From NCBI GenBank assembly GCA_011388275.1, contig DSAB01000122.1, positions 79,491 through 143,490 of the forward strand: 64,000 nucleotides of DNA, in the 5' to 3' direction. Below are positions 49,029 to 59,480 of the stretch, piece after piece. Made by a program: the position numbers and the translations under genes. The notes beneath the pieces were generated by a model. The model saw nothing but the letters and a program-made list of their open reading frames with translations, did not search any database and was not told the origin of the DNA. The DNA comes from a bacterium. GTDB taxonomy: Bacteria > Zhuqueibacterota > QNDG01 > DSAB01. Numbering within the stretch: position 1 is the first letter of the stretch; every line of letters starts with the position of its first letter.

Positions 49029-50992
49029 CGAATTGAACTCCTTTGATTGAATTCGTGTTTACTTCGGCTCTTTTTTGAGGAAATTATCTGAATGGGACGA
49101 AGGTCCCTTCGAAGCAGATCGTCAAGGAACTGTTTGAAATCCGCCATTCGATGGGCAGGGATATCTTTCCCCGCCAGTTCCCGAATCATTTTTACAGTCA
49201 GGAGACTGTCATCCGGAATGACGCGCCACTTCGACCAGCCGAACGGACTGACAACCGAATCCTGTCGAACGGTAGATTCCGCTCTCCAGGGCGAATCCAA
49301 ATGAAGATTCAGGGATGTGGTCTCTCGTGTGCCGAAGGTAAAACGCACGGGGTGCCGGCGGGTCGTGGTTTCGAAAAAAGACCGGAACGGAAAGGGATGA
49401 AACGTGGAGACCGACAATATGCCCATGCCTCCTTCCTCGAGCCGACTCAAGGGGCAGGTGAAGCGCATTCGGACGGTTAGTGTGTCCGAATTTTGATCGT
49501 CTGCCCAAAAGACGGATTTTACGCGGGACGCAGGCCAGCGGGCCGCCAGCCAGTTTTCCACGAGACGGCGGCGGGCCGTGGAATCGGCGTTGAAAAATTT
49601 TTCCCGCCAGATCTGAGCCGGTGCCCCTGTCAGGGTCAATGTTCCGTTCAGCGAAAACCATCCGTGCTCATTCAGGGTTCCGTCGAAGCGGACATTCGAG
49701 TGATTATGCTTCGGTTTCGATTCCGGCGTTCGGATCAGCTCGGAAGATCCGTTTTCATCGATTTTCAAGGCGAAGACCCCTTGGTTAAACCAGGGCATGG
49801 TTCCGAAAGAAACGAGTTTTTCCGTGGGATCCAGCCACAAGGTGTCGCCGCTTTCCAGCGGAGCGCAGAGCACGGCGTGATTGAAACCGAGCGGCGTAGC
49901 CAGACTGGTATCCGGAACCCCGTTCCACCAGGTGCTGACCAGAGCGGGGTCGGCCTGCAGATTCACGGACCGGGCCATGGCCGTGAGCAGCGCGGTCATG
50001 TCCTTGCAGTCTCCGTAACGGTTTTGCAGCACCTCACCGGCAGGGTGCGGCTGAATATGGCCGATGCCGATTGAAACAGCCAGATAGCGGATATGATCGC
50101 GGACCCACTCAAAGAGGATCCGCCACTTGTCTGCCGGGTTTTCGGCTGTTCGGGTCAGCTCTTCGGCCAACCGCCGAATATTTCGGTCTGGCGACATGGC
50201 CGGTTCCGAAAGCGCGTGATACCACTTTCCCACATCGTCCCAGGTTTCGATGCCCGCCGGCGCGATGGACAGCCATTGACCGGTTTCACGGAAAGGGGGA
50301 GCGGACGGTTCGACAACATAAGGCGGCACATGATGCGTTTCCCAGATCAGCGTGGTCTGAGTGTTTTCAGGATTGTTGCCTTCCCAGGGTTCAACATCCC
50401 GGTTGATGACCCTGTACCGGAGATGCCAATCGGCGGGTTTGATCAGGGTAAAGCGGGATGTGAGTACAGGAAACAGATCCTGAAACGACCAGGCGTGCCA
50501 GAAAGCCAGGCCCCGGACCCGTACCCGGTAGCGGTATTCGATGAGACAGCCGTTTTCCACGGCGGGCAGGGCAAAGCGTTTGGCGCGCTGGTCTGAATAG
50601 AACACAAAATCGGGCTGCGTGGTGATGTCATAGATCTTATCCGGATTCAAAACGGTGACTTTCCCGTCGGGACTCAGTGTACGCGCCATGATCGACTCCA
50701 CTTCGCTGTGGCTGTCGTAGGGGATGGTGATATCCGCCGAAGACCATCCTCTTGAATCGATAATGCGTATGACGCGATGGTGTTCGAACAGGCTGACCGG
50801 AGTCCGACTGTCGCCGGACAGTTCCATGAGACCTTCGTCTTTTAAAATAACGGCGCCGCTTCCGGGAAAAGCCTTGCGCAGAAAGGATTCGTGTTCCGCC
50901 GGAATTTCAGGATGTTGCCAGGCCCTTCTTGAGCCGCAAGCACTCGAAAGGATGATCAGGATGAGACCGGACAGTTTGCGGGCTTTTATCAT
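49025..50992 (-). CDS. DUF3857 + transglutaminase-like lipoprotein
   Basis: Lipobox SSAC; transglutaminase core NRYGDCKDMTALLTAMAR (Cys), FNHAVLCAPL (His), LWLDPTEK (Asp). Confidence 0.87.
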   Translation of the reverse strand: MIKARKLSGLILIILSSACGSRRAWQHPEIPAEHESFLRKAFPGSGAVILKDEGLMELSGDSRTPVSLFEHHRVIRIIDSRGWSSADITIPYDSHSEVESIMARTLSPDGKVTVLNPDKIYDITTQPDFVFYSDQRAKRFALPAVENGCLIEYRYRVRVRGLAFWHAWSFQDLFPVLTSRFTLIKPADWHLRYRVINRDVEPWEGNNPENTQTTLIWETHHVPPYVVEPSAPPFRETGQWLSIAPAGIETWDDVGKWYHALSEPAMSPDRNIRRLAEELTRTAENPADKWRILFEWVRDHIRYLAVSIGIGHIQPHPAGEVLQNRYGDCKDMTALLTAMARSVNLQADPALVSTWWNGVPDTSLATPLGFNHAVLCAPLESGDTLWLDPTEKLVSFGTMPWFNQGVFALKIDENGSSELIRTPESKPKHNHSNVRFDGTLNEHGWFSLNGTLTLTGAPAQIWREKFFNADSTARRRLVENWLAARWPASRVKSVFWADDQNSDTLTVRMRFTCPLSRLEEGGMGILSVSTFHPFPFRSFFETTTRRHPVRFTFGTRETTSLNLHLDSPWRAESTVRQDSVVSPFGWSKWRVIPDDSLLTVKMIRELAGKDIPAHRMADFKQFLDDLLRRDLRPIQIISSKKSRSKHEFNQRSSIR

Positions 50993-51007
50993 TTTTCTGC
51001 ATTTCTT

Positions 51008-51772
51008 CTATTCGATGACATAACGCGGATAGGTAGATTTCGCCCTGTCAGCGGATTTCAGGTCAAGATCCAGGGTCAGAAAAGGTTTTGTCTGTGAAGT
51101 GGTCCCCAGGACTCTGCCATCAGGATCGATTATCCATCCCATTCCGCCCAGATCGGGTGATTCCGTTTCGCAGATCCGGTTCGAAGAGAGGCAGAACGCG
51201 CCTGAAACAACGGCCGCGGCGCGTCCTCCGGCCAGCCATTTATCCAGGGTGTCTCGGCCTGTGGCTCTGGGGTGGGCCAGCAGCTGCACGCCCATGGAGG
51301 CGTAATGGCGTGCATGCTGAAAAAACCATATTTCCGTACAGATCAGAATGCCGATACGGCATCCCGGCAGATCAGCCGGTTTGAAGCGGCGGGGCCCCGG
51401 ATGATACCATGATGCCTCCCAGAATCCCGGTTCATCGGGCAGGTATCGTTTTTTATGGATCTCGATGATTCGGCCTGGTAAACTGGCAAAACACTGATTA
51501 TGACGTTTTACACCCCGATTCACCGGCCGCGTGGAGATCACGGCCGCCGGATGAAGGGCTTTAAGCCGACGGATCCACACCTCGTGTGTTCTCACGGCTT
51601 TTTCCCATTCATCGATCCGGAATTCGCGGTCTTTCGGGAACCAGGATGAAAAGGGCATTTCCGGTAATAATACCAGTTCGCTGGATTCATTCCCGACATG
51701 TTGAACCAGTCTGTTCCAGTCGGTCTCCATCAGATGGGGTTCATGGCGCATCTGGCAAACGGTTACGCGCAT
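51008..51772 (-). CDS. Carbon-nitrogen hydrolase (nitrilase superfamily)
   Basis: E-K-C triad context: LLPEMPFSSW, HKKRYLPDEPGFWE, IGILICTEIWF. Confidence 0.9.
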   Translation of the reverse strand: MRVTVCQMRHEPHLMETDWNRLVQHVGNESSELVLLPEMPFSSWFPKDREFRIDEWEKAVRTHEVWIRRLKALHPAAVISTRPVNRGVKRHNQCFASLPGRIIEIHKKRYLPDEPGFWEASWYHPGPRRFKPADLPGCRIGILICTEIWFFQHARHYASMGVQLLAHPRATGRDTLDKWLAGGRAAAVVSGAFCLSSNRICETESPDLGGMGWIIDPDGRVLGTTSQTKPFLTLDLDLKSADRAKSTYPRYVIE

Positions 51773-51845
51773 AAGAATGGATGTCCTTTCTCAAGAGCGG
51801 GTGGATCGCAAATGAAACCGTCATCCGTTCATTGATCCAGTGATC

Positions 51846-52373
51846 TCATCGCTCAGGAGGAAACCCTTCGAGTACTTTACGTACCGCGTTGACCAGGCTT
51901 CCCGCGGGCTGATTGCGATCCAGCAAACCCTTGCCGATTCCCTGCCAGATCAGTTCCTTCTTCCGGCTGTCAACGATGTCGATGACCAGAGTCCCTTCTT
52001 TATAATGGACCACGTGGCCGGGGCTGGTTCGGTGAACACGGCCCCAGCGGCCGACTCGATAGGTCGGGGCGACCCAGTCGCGCCGGTTTCTCACCAAAGC
52101 ATAAAAAACCACCAGAAAGTCGGGTTCCTCCCCTGGATCCGTTTCATGAAATCCCCTGGACTCCAATATGGGTCTGATTTCGCTCATCACCTCTTTGGTG
52201 AACAGAGGGTTCTCTGCCGGCTTTCGAGCGGCGGTCCGGGCTCTGGGTCTTTCAAAGCGAAAAGTCCGATACTGCCTGAAGTCGACCTCTTCGTCATACT
52301 GAACGGATACATGAATACTGGAACAGCTGGCCCAAAAAAGAACCGTCAAAGCTGCGGCAGTCAATCGTTTCAT
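51846..52373 (-). CDS. DUF4136-type lipoprotein
   Basis: Lipobox WASC; VDFRQYRTFRF near N-terminus, typical of DUF4136. Confidence 0.8.
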   Translation of the reverse strand: MKRLTAAALTVLFWASCSSIHVSVQYDEEVDFRQYRTFRFERPRARTAARKPAENPLFTKEVMSEIRPILESRGFHETDPGEEPDFLVVFYALVRNRRDWVAPTYRVGRWGRVHRTSPGHVVHYKEGTLVIDIVDSRKKELIWQGIGKGLLDRNQPAGSLVNAVRKVLEGFPPER

Positions 52374-52485
52374 GGTGTGTTTCTCCTCAATCGGTTGTAT
52401 TTACCCAATCAATAAGATGAAAAACCCGGTAAAAATCAAGAAAAAATCGTACGATCAAAAGCGTCCTGCCGATCAGGGCGTGAGG

Positions 52486-52950
52486 CTATGCGGACGGCTG
52501 CCCGGATCGGGAGGTTTTATCGTTTCGGCCGGTCTGTGCAATTTTACGGACGATTTTGGGCTGAAAGAAACTTCTGCGTCCGAAGAGACGGTCCAGCCCG
52601 AATACAAGACCTTCGGCCAAAAGGAAGGCGATGAAAAAGGCCGCAATGCCGGAGCTGTCGCCGGGATGGTGTCTGGAGGCGATAAAATAGGCTCCTATGG
52701 CTATCAGAAGCGGAAGCATGAAAACGATGAATGCGGCACTGAGAAGGCCGTGCGGCGCGGTCTCGATCTCGATCTCATCTCCGGTTTTCAGGTTCAGTTC
52801 CGGGCGGTCGGTCAGCAGCAATTCACGCTTGCCCGTGCCGGATGCATGGCAGACAGCTCCCAGGCCGCAGTCTTTGCAACCTCCCCTGGGATCGAGCCGG
52901 ACATGACATCCCTTTCCATCCAGGCGGCATACGATACCGATCTCTCTCAT
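52486..52950 (-). CDS. RseC/SoxR-reducing-system-type membrane protein
   Basis: MREIGIVCRLDGKGCHVRLDPRGGCKDCGLGAVCHA (Cys cluster), GDEIEIETAPHGLLSAAFIVFMLPLLIAIGAYF; start with AAGGACG SD. Confidence 0.82.
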   Translation of the reverse strand: MREIGIVCRLDGKGCHVRLDPRGGCKDCGLGAVCHASGTGKRELLLTDRPELNLKTGDEIEIETAPHGLLSAAFIVFMLPLLIAIGAYFIASRHHPGDSSGIAAFFIAFLLAEGLVFGLDRLFGRRSFFQPKIVRKIAQTGRNDKTSRSGQPSA

Positions 52951-53176
52951 CTTTCGTCCTTTTAATATTTTGAACGCGACAGACGTCATGCCTGAATCGT
53001 CACAAGACGTTTATAAAGATACATGCTGCCGATCATCATGTCAAGGAAATTGTCATCTCTTCGAAGGAGATCGGCCGGACAGGCCGATGGGATCCTTTTC
53101 TGTGCTTCCATGGCCGTATCCGTGAATCCGGAGTTTGTCCTTGATCAGAAATTAAAAAAATTGTACATTTCACAGA

Positions 53177-53659
53177 ATGGGATGTATATATCGAAATCGA
53201 CGGCTGACGGTTATGCCTTTGCTGTTTTTCCTGATTTGGCCACAGGCATGCCGAAAAGTCCTGGATGAAACCGTTTTGATCGAACAGACCCTGGGACGGC
53301 TGAGCCAGTCGCTGGAAGACCTGGACCAATCACGATTTAATTCACTGATCATTCGGGACCGGGAAACCGTGCTGATAACGCCAGAGGGGGCGTGGACGGG
53401 ATGGTCTTCCGTCGATTCGGTGATGCAGGTATTCTTCGGCCTGGGTGAATCGTATGAGATACTGTGGAAGGATCTGACCGTTCGATTGAACAGTCGCGGA
53501 AACACGGCCGGAATATCCGCCCGTCTGGCCATCGTACCGATTTTCACAAACCCGGATTCCATCCATTTCCGGTTCTGTTTTTCCGGCCTGATGGAGAAGA
53601 AATATAACCGGTGGCAGATATACCAGGGGCATTTATCGAAACAACTCGGAGCCGATTGA
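53177..53659 (+). CDS. NTF2/SnoaL-like lipoprotein of unknown function
   Basis: N-region RNRR, hydrophobic stretch and lipobox-like PQAC; remainder resembles an NTF2-like alpha+beta fold by eye. Confidence 0.6.
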   Translation: MGCIYRNRRLTVMPLLFFLIWPQACRKVLDETVLIEQTLGRLSQSLEDLDQSRFNSLIIRDRETVLITPEGAWTGWSSVDSVMQVFFGLGESYEILWKDLTVRLNSRGNTAGISARLAIVPIFTNPDSIHFRFCFSGLMEKKYNRWQIYQGHLSKQLGAD

Positions 53660-54378
53660 TGAATAACAAGGATTCAAAATCCGAACCCGCTTTACACGAC
53701 GGGCAGTTAAAAGAAGAGATCAAGGAATTGCGTACGCACGTCGAGAAACTGGAAAAACAGATCGAGACATTGGAGCATTCGGAGAAACGTTTTTCCGTTC
53801 TGTTTCATGAGGCCATCGATGCCCTGGTTGTGATCGACGGTGAATCGGCCGTGGTTTTGAGGGCGAATAAAGCGGCCTGCGAATTGCTGGGATATCGGGA
53901 AAAGGAGCTGACGGGAAAGCCCTTTACCTCGCTTCTGGCTCAGGAGTCTCAGGTGCCGGTTCCGCTGTCCAGGGAAGACGTGCGTTTTTACAACACGGTT
54001 TTCGTTCAGACATTTCACAAGTCGGACGGTAAAGAATGCGAGATGGATCTGACTTTTGCCATGGTTCCCTGGGATGACAAAACGGCGATTCTTACCTCGT
54101 TTCGGGATGTTTCGGAGCGGGTCAGGGCCGAAAAGGAACGGGAAAAGCTGATCCGGGATCTTCAGGAAGCCATGGAGAAAATCAAAACCCTTCGCGGGCT
54201 GATTCCCATTTGCGCGCATTGCAAGAAAATCCGGGATGACGAGGGGTACTGGCAGCAGGTGGAAGTGTATGTGCGCGATCATACGGAAGCCCAGTTCAGC
54301 CATGGCATCTGTCCGGACTGCATGCGTTCTCTCTACCCTGAATTGTCCAATGACAAAACGTTTTCCAAAGAAACCTGA
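53659..54378 (+). CDS. Single-PAS-domain protein with C-terminal Cys-rich CxxCKxIRxxxGYW...CPDC motif
   Basis: PAS: FSVLFHEAIDALVVIDGESAVVLRANKAACELLGYREKELTGKPF; tail ICAHCKKIRDDEGYWQQVEVYVRDHTEAQFSHGICPDCMRSLYP. Confidence 0.85.
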   Translation: MNNKDSKSEPALHDGQLKEEIKELRTHVEKLEKQIETLEHSEKRFSVLFHEAIDALVVIDGESAVVLRANKAACELLGYREKELTGKPFTSLLAQESQVPVPLSREDVRFYNTVFVQTFHKSDGKECEMDLTFAMVPWDDKTAILTSFRDVSERVRAEKEREKLIRDLQEAMEKIKTLRGLIPICAHCKKIRDDEGYWQQVEVYVRDHTEAQFSHGICPDCMRSLYPELSNDKTFSKET

Positions 54379-55670
54379 TGCTCATCGAGACGCAACACAT
54401 TGTTCCCTGGCTGAAGAAACACTCTGAACGAATGATTTCTTTGTACGGTGACGCGACTGAAGGCCAGTGGACGCGCTATGAGGATCTGCTGCGCTGCTTT
54501 CAAAAATTTTTCGATCAGCCGGCAGCCGCGCTCTTCAGCACACCGGGCAGATCCGAGATCGGAGGCAATCACACCGATCACAACCAGGGCAGAGTGCTGT
54601 CCGCCGCAGTTCATCTCGACAGCATCGGTCTGGCCGCGCCCAGCCGGGAGAAACGGGTAATCCTTTATTCAAAGGGATATGATCCATTTCGGGTGGATCT
54701 CAATGATCTGAGTCCCAGGTCCGGTGAAGAGGGAACGACCCGTGCTCTGATCAGGGGAATCGTGGCCCGGCTTCAGGAACTGGGTTATTCGATCGGCGGA
54801 CTGGATGCTTGTATTTCCAGCAATGTCATGGTCGGATCGGGATTGAGTTCTTCGGCCAGTATCGAAGTTTTGATCGCCGATTTTTTCAACGTGGTTTACA
54901 ATCAGGGCAAGCTGCCGCCTGAACTTTTAGCCCGTATCGGTCAGTATGCCGAGAATCAATATTTTGGAAAACCCTGCGGTCTCATGGATCAATTGACCTG
55001 TGCTGTGGGGGGAATCGTGACCATCGATTTTAAGAATCAGGAGCAACCTTCGGTGGACCGGTTGTCCTTCCGGTTTCGTGATTTTGGATATCAGATGCTG
55101 GTGGTCAATACCGGATGCGGTCACGAGGACCTGACCGATGATTACGCCGCGGTTCCCGAAGAGATGCGCAGGGCGGCGCGGGCCCTGGGCGGGCATGTGC
55201 TGCGGGATATCGATGAGGAGTTGTTTTTTAAGGCTTTGCCGGCTTTGAGAAAAGAGGCGGGTGACCGGGCTGTGCTCCGCGCGATGCATTTTTTCAGGGA
55301 GAATGAACGGGTCGCCCGTCAGGCGGATGCCTTGAGGCAGGGAGATTTTCCGGCGTTTCTGGAACGGGTCAGGTGGTCGGGTGATTCCTCATTTCGTTGG
55401 CTGCAAAATGTGATCAATCAACGGAATCCCATGAATCAGGGAGTCGCCCTGGGGTTGGCGCTGACGGAGAAGTTTTTCGAGGAAGCCGGTGAAGGAGCCT
55501 GCCGAGTGCATGGAGGCGGATTCGCCGGAACGATTCAGGCATTTATGCCGACAAAAACCGTCTCTGCCTATGTCGACCGTATAGAGAAAGTGTTCGGCCG
55601 CGGTTCAGTAATAAGACTCAATATCCGTCCATTCGGTGCCTGGCATTTGGAACGCGAAGAGGCTTCTTGA
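54378..55670 (+). CDS. galK-like: Galactokinase (GHMP kinase)
   Basis: TPGRSEIGGNHTDHNQGRVL; VMVGSGLSSSASIEVLI; CRVHGGGFAGTIQAF. Confidence 0.88.
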   Translation: MLIETQHIVPWLKKHSERMISLYGDATEGQWTRYEDLLRCFQKFFDQPAAALFSTPGRSEIGGNHTDHNQGRVLSAAVHLDSIGLAAPSREKRVILYSKGYDPFRVDLNDLSPRSGEEGTTRALIRGIVARLQELGYSIGGLDACISSNVMVGSGLSSSASIEVLIADFFNVVYNQGKLPPELLARIGQYAENQYFGKPCGLMDQLTCAVGGIVTIDFKNQEQPSVDRLSFRFRDFGYQMLVVNTGCGHEDLTDDYAAVPEEMRRAARALGGHVLRDIDEELFFKALPALRKEAGDRAVLRAMHFFRENERVARQADALRQGDFPAFLERVRWSGDSSFRWLQNVINQRNPMNQGVALGLALTEKFFEEAGEGACRVHGGGFAGTIQAFMPTKTVSAYVDRIEKVFGRGSVIRLNIRPFGAWHLEREEAS

Positions 55671-55705
55671 TGCACATTTTGGATCACAGAACCTGGGGTT
55701 CGACC

Positions 55706-58700
55706 ATGAACAGGAAAATCAAGATTGTGTGTATTTGCTCCATGGTGGTGCTGGCCGCCTGCCAGGTTCGCCAGCCGCTGAGCGTGGGAATATTCCTGTG
55801 CGAAACGGAAGGAACCGAGGCAAAGGCGGTGTTGAACTGGCTTGAGAGCACTCCGTTCGATGTGAAAATTCTGCAGACGGATATAGATATCTCCCGGCTG
55901 GATGTCGGCTGGATTCATCTGCCCGATGAAACGGACTGGGAGATGGTTCAGCGTGATTCGCAGGCCGGTGATCTCTTTCGAAGAATGCTCGAACGCTCGA
56001 TTCCCCTGTTTCTGACCGGATATGCGGCGATGCTTCCTCACGAATGGGGGTTTGAGTCCAATCCCCCAGAGGTTTTCGACTCCCCCTTCGAAGAACGCCG
56101 GCTTTTTGACAAGAAGGGATTGCAGAGCTGGAGGGGGCATCCGGCCTTTAACGGTCTTTTTGGAGGGGCGTATCTCTATGACGGTGAGGAGCGGGAACGG
56201 GGTGCCTTGATCGGTTATTTCGATGATTTCCCCGGCGAAGGGCGGGTGGCCGGAGTGGAAAAGTCCTATATTCATTTGCATCGGACACGGCGTTTGATGG
56301 TTGAGCATGAACAAAAGGGTCTTCATCTGCTTTCAGCGGGGGGATTAACGCGGTTCTCGCCGTCCAACCGTGCCCGGCCCCAGCTGGAACGATTTACAGA
56401 AAACTGTCTGCGTTATCTGGGCGGGGATTTTCGTCCCTGCGTTCCGACTTACTGGGAAGATCGGGATTTTTCGATCGATTCCATAGCCATCGATCCGGTC
56501 TCTTTCGAGCCGGCATCCCGGCGTGCATGGGAACCCTCAATCGATTCCGGTTTATTCTGGGAGCAGGAGCAGCCGGACGGCGGATTTTTTGATTTGGCCG
56601 GCAGACGTATTCTGGTCATGGGTCGAGAAAAAGGGGGAGTGGATGAAGTCTGGACCCATCCTTTTCGCGCTTTTCGGCGATACGGCGCCGCGGTTCTTCA
56701 AAACGGCAAACCCAAAGCCCTGGAAACATTTCCATCACGCCTGACGATTCGTCCCGAAAGTCTGACCCGGCTTTACACGTTGAAAGGGGGCGTGCTTCGT
56801 GAAGTGGTTTGCGTTTCAGTGGATCAGCCGGGTTGTCTGATCCACTATGAATACACGGGCGAAGATGAGATCGATTTGCTGATAACCGTTTCCAGCGATC
56901 TGAGATGGATGTGGCCTTATGACGAGAAATCTCTTGGAGGGATCGAATACGGAGTCGATAAATTCCGCGGAGCGGTTCTCGTCCGTGACCGGTCCGGGGC
57001 GTTCAATGCCCTGATCGGCGGGGATATCGCTCCAAAACATATATTGGCGGGCGCAGTGAATTCGGCTCATTTGGAAGGGGAAACCGGAGAGGGGGATAAA
57101 GATGAGAATGAAATCGCTTTCGGTTTTCACTATTCTCTCGGCGGATCGGGCTCGAGCCGTTTAAACATCGGTCTGGCCGGAACGGATCAGGGGGAGAAAG
57201 CGGTTCGGTCGCATTACATGGAACTGCTGGAGCATTTTCCCTCCGTTTACGAAGACTCGGCCGAACATTACAGGCGCCTGCTGGAGTGTTCGGTCACTGT
57301 GGAGTCTCCGGATGAGGAGTTCGATCGTTTATGGCAATGGGCCCTGGTGGGAACCGATCGTTTCTGGGTTCACACTCCCGGCCTGGGAACCGCGCTGACG
57401 GCCGGTTATGCCACGACGCAGCGGGGCTGGGACGGAGGTCACGCTGTCAACGGGCGCCCGGGGTACGGCTGGTATTTCGGCCGTGACGCAGCCTGGTCGG
57501 CTTTTGCGGTGAACGATTACGGCGACGTGGAATCCGTCAGAAAGCAGCTCGAATTTTTTCAGAAATTTCAGGATCTCAACGGAAAAATATTTCACGAACT
57601 GTCCACATCGGGAGTCGTCCATTACGACGCGGCCGACGCAACGCCTCTCTATATCATGCTGGCCGCGCATTACCTGCGGGCCTCCGGTGATCTGCCTTTT
57701 ATCCGTGAAAGCTGGTCCTGCCTTCAAAAGGCCATGGCTTTTCTTTATAGCACCGATACAGACGGAGACGGTTTGATCGAAAATACCGGGGTCGGTCACG
57801 GATGGGTGGAAGGAGGCGGTCTGTACGGCGCTCATACCACGCTCTATCTGGCCGGCCTGTGGGCCCGGACCCTGAGCGATGCCGCGGACATGGCCGGGGC
57901 GCTCGGTTACGGCGATCTGGAAGACCGATACCGCAGGGAAGGGGAAAAAGTCCGGTCTGTACTGAACAGTGAATTCTGGAATGAAGCGGAGCATTTTTCA
58001 TTCTACGGCTTGTACGAAGACGGAACCATGAATCCGGAGAAAACGGTTCTGCCCGCGGTTTTGATGGCGTGGAATCTTCTGGATGATGACAAGGCCGCAT
58101 CCATGCTGCCCGTCCTGGCCGGAAACGGATTCTCGTCGGATTGGGGTGTGCGCATACTCAGCGCGGAGTCGCCTCTTTTCAATCCGCGCGGATACCATTA
58201 CGGCAGCGTATGGCCGCTGTTCACGGGATGGACGGCCCTGGCCGAATATGAGTACGGCCACGCGGTTCAGGGTTTTGCTCATATTTACAACAATCTTCTG
58301 ATCAAGAATCACTGGGCGCTGGGATTCGTGGAAGAGGTCATGAACGGTTCTGTTTACGAGCCTTCGGGTGTATGCCCCCATCAATGCTGGTCCGAGACCA
58401 ATATCCTGCATCCCGGAATCACGGGGCTGATCGGGTGGAAACCCGACGCGCTGGAAAACAGGGCCGCTCTCAAACCCCGCGTCCCCTGGCATTGGGACCG
58501 GTTTTCGGTTCGAAACCTTCGCGCCGGGCGGCATCGACTTCACTGGACCATGGAGCGCAAACCCGGAGAGATCGTATGCCGATTTGATCATGAGGGGGGT
58601 CGTTCATCCCTGATTCTTGATTTCAGCCCCGAATTGCTTCCAGGCATGGAGATCGTGGATATTCAGCTGGACGGAAAATCCATGCCTTTTCGAAATGACA

Positions 58701-59074
58701 GGCATCGGGGCCTGCTTCGCGATCCGGTTTCTTTCCCGGTGCGCAAAACCCGAACACTTCGCGTTCTGTATCGCGGAGGAATCACGGTTCTGCCGAAGAT
58801 CGCCCGGCCCGTTCCCGGGTCTCGTTCAGGCCATGCCCGCGTTGTGGATCATTCCTGGCGTGAAAACGTGTATTCTGCGGTTCTGGAGGGTGAATCCGAT
58901 ACAACCCATGATTTCACTTTCCGGCTTCCAGGCGGCGGTTCCGTGACAACCGGAGGCCGGTCTCTGCCTGCGGACGAACGGGGCTTTTTGAATCTGCCCG
59001 TTTATTTTCCGGAATCCGACAAGGCCTATTCCACCTGCGTGGTGCAGATACGGCCGCGGTTTGTCAGACACTGA
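55706..59074 (+). CDS. Lipoprotein with glycogen-debranching/GH15-like (alpha/alpha)6 glycosidase domain
   Basis: MNRKIKIVCICSMVVLAAC lipobox; PGYGWYFGRDAAWSAFAV; STDTDGDGLIEN; SDWGVRILS; GSVWPLFTGW. Confidence 0.82.
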   Translation: MNRKIKIVCICSMVVLAACQVRQPLSVGIFLCETEGTEAKAVLNWLESTPFDVKILQTDIDISRLDVGWIHLPDETDWEMVQRDSQAGDLFRRMLERSIPLFLTGYAAMLPHEWGFESNPPEVFDSPFEERRLFDKKGLQSWRGHPAFNGLFGGAYLYDGEERERGALIGYFDDFPGEGRVAGVEKSYIHLHRTRRLMVEHEQKGLHLLSAGGLTRFSPSNRARPQLERFTENCLRYLGGDFRPCVPTYWEDRDFSIDSIAIDPVSFEPASRRAWEPSIDSGLFWEQEQPDGGFFDLAGRRILVMGREKGGVDEVWTHPFRAFRRYGAAVLQNGKPKALETFPSRLTIRPESLTRLYTLKGGVLREVVCVSVDQPGCLIHYEYTGEDEIDLLITVSSDLRWMWPYDEKSLGGIEYGVDKFRGAVLVRDRSGAFNALIGGDIAPKHILAGAVNSAHLEGETGEGDKDENEIAFGFHYSLGGSGSSRLNIGLAGTDQGEKAVRSHYMELLEHFPSVYEDSAEHYRRLLECSVTVESPDEEFDRLWQWALVGTDRFWVHTPGLGTALTAGYATTQRGWDGGHAVNGRPGYGWYFGRDAAWSAFAVNDYGDVESVRKQLEFFQKFQDLNGKIFHELSTSGVVHYDAADATPLYIMLAAHYLRASGDLPFIRESWSCLQKAMAFLYSTDTDGDGLIENTGVGHGWVEGGGLYGAHTTLYLAGLWARTLSDAADMAGALGYGDLEDRYRREGEKVRSVLNSEFWNEAEHFSFYGLYEDGTMNPEKTVLPAVLMAWNLLDDDKAASMLPVLAGNGFSSDWGVRILSAESPLFNPRGYHYGSVWPLFTGWTALAEYEYGHAVQGFAHIYNNLLIKNHWALGFVEEVMNGSVYEPSGVCPHQCWSETNILHPGITGLIGWKPDALENRAALKPRVPWHWDRFSVRNLRAGRHRLHWTMERKPGEIVCRFDHEGGRSSLILDFSPELLPGMEIVDIQLDGKSMPFRNDRHRGLLRDPVSFPVRKTRTLRVLYRGGITVLPKIARPVPGSRSGHARVVDHSWRENVYSAVLEGESDTTHDFTFRLPGGGSVTTGGRSLPADERGFLNLPVYFPESDKAYSTCVVQIRPRFVRH

Positions 59075-59132
59075 AGAGCCGGAAACCGGACAGCCGGATT
59101 CGGGCTGATAACGTTATTTAAAGGATTCGAAT

Positions 59133-59417
59133 ATGATCGTCTGTCATCACTGCGGAAAAAACATCGGTCTCGATCACAAACCCGCCCGGCAGGAGACCTG
59201 TCCCTTCTGCGATCAGCCTCTGCATTGCTGTCTGAATTGTATTTTTTACAACGAGAAGGCCTTTCATCAGTGCCGTGAAACCGAAGCGGAATATGTGTCG
59301 GATAAAGCTTCACCCAATTTCTGTGATTATTTCCGTCCTTCCGATCAGACAAAAGAAACCGAATCCCGAGCGGACGAGGCTCGCAGAAAGCTGGACGAAC
59401 TTTTTGGCGGCCGCTGA
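59133..59417 (+). CDS. Small Cys-rich (zinc-ribbon-like) protein of unknown function
   Basis: CHHCGKN...ETCPFCDQPLHCCLNCIFYNEKAFHQC...NFCDYF; 94 aa, good SD context. Confidence 0.78.
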   Translation: MIVCHHCGKNIGLDHKPARQETCPFCDQPLHCCLNCIFYNEKAFHQCRETEAEYVSDKASPNFCDYFRPSDQTKETESRADEARRKLDELFGGR

Positions 59418-59480
59418 TCCGGTCCGCGGTTTCCGCGAATTTCCCGGCATTCGACCCAGTGTCCCGAAGGAGAGTGTGCC

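Noticed and set aside
53141-53169. TTGATC-17 nt-TACATT promoter-like element before the NTF2-like lipoprotein gene
   Set aside because: Plausible but single instance and only 8 nt from the proposed start; cannot be separated from chance.
53023-53268. 81-aa plus-strand ORF between the RseC-like and lipoprotein genes
   Set aside because: Overlaps the better-supported lipoprotein CDS in another frame and shows no domain.
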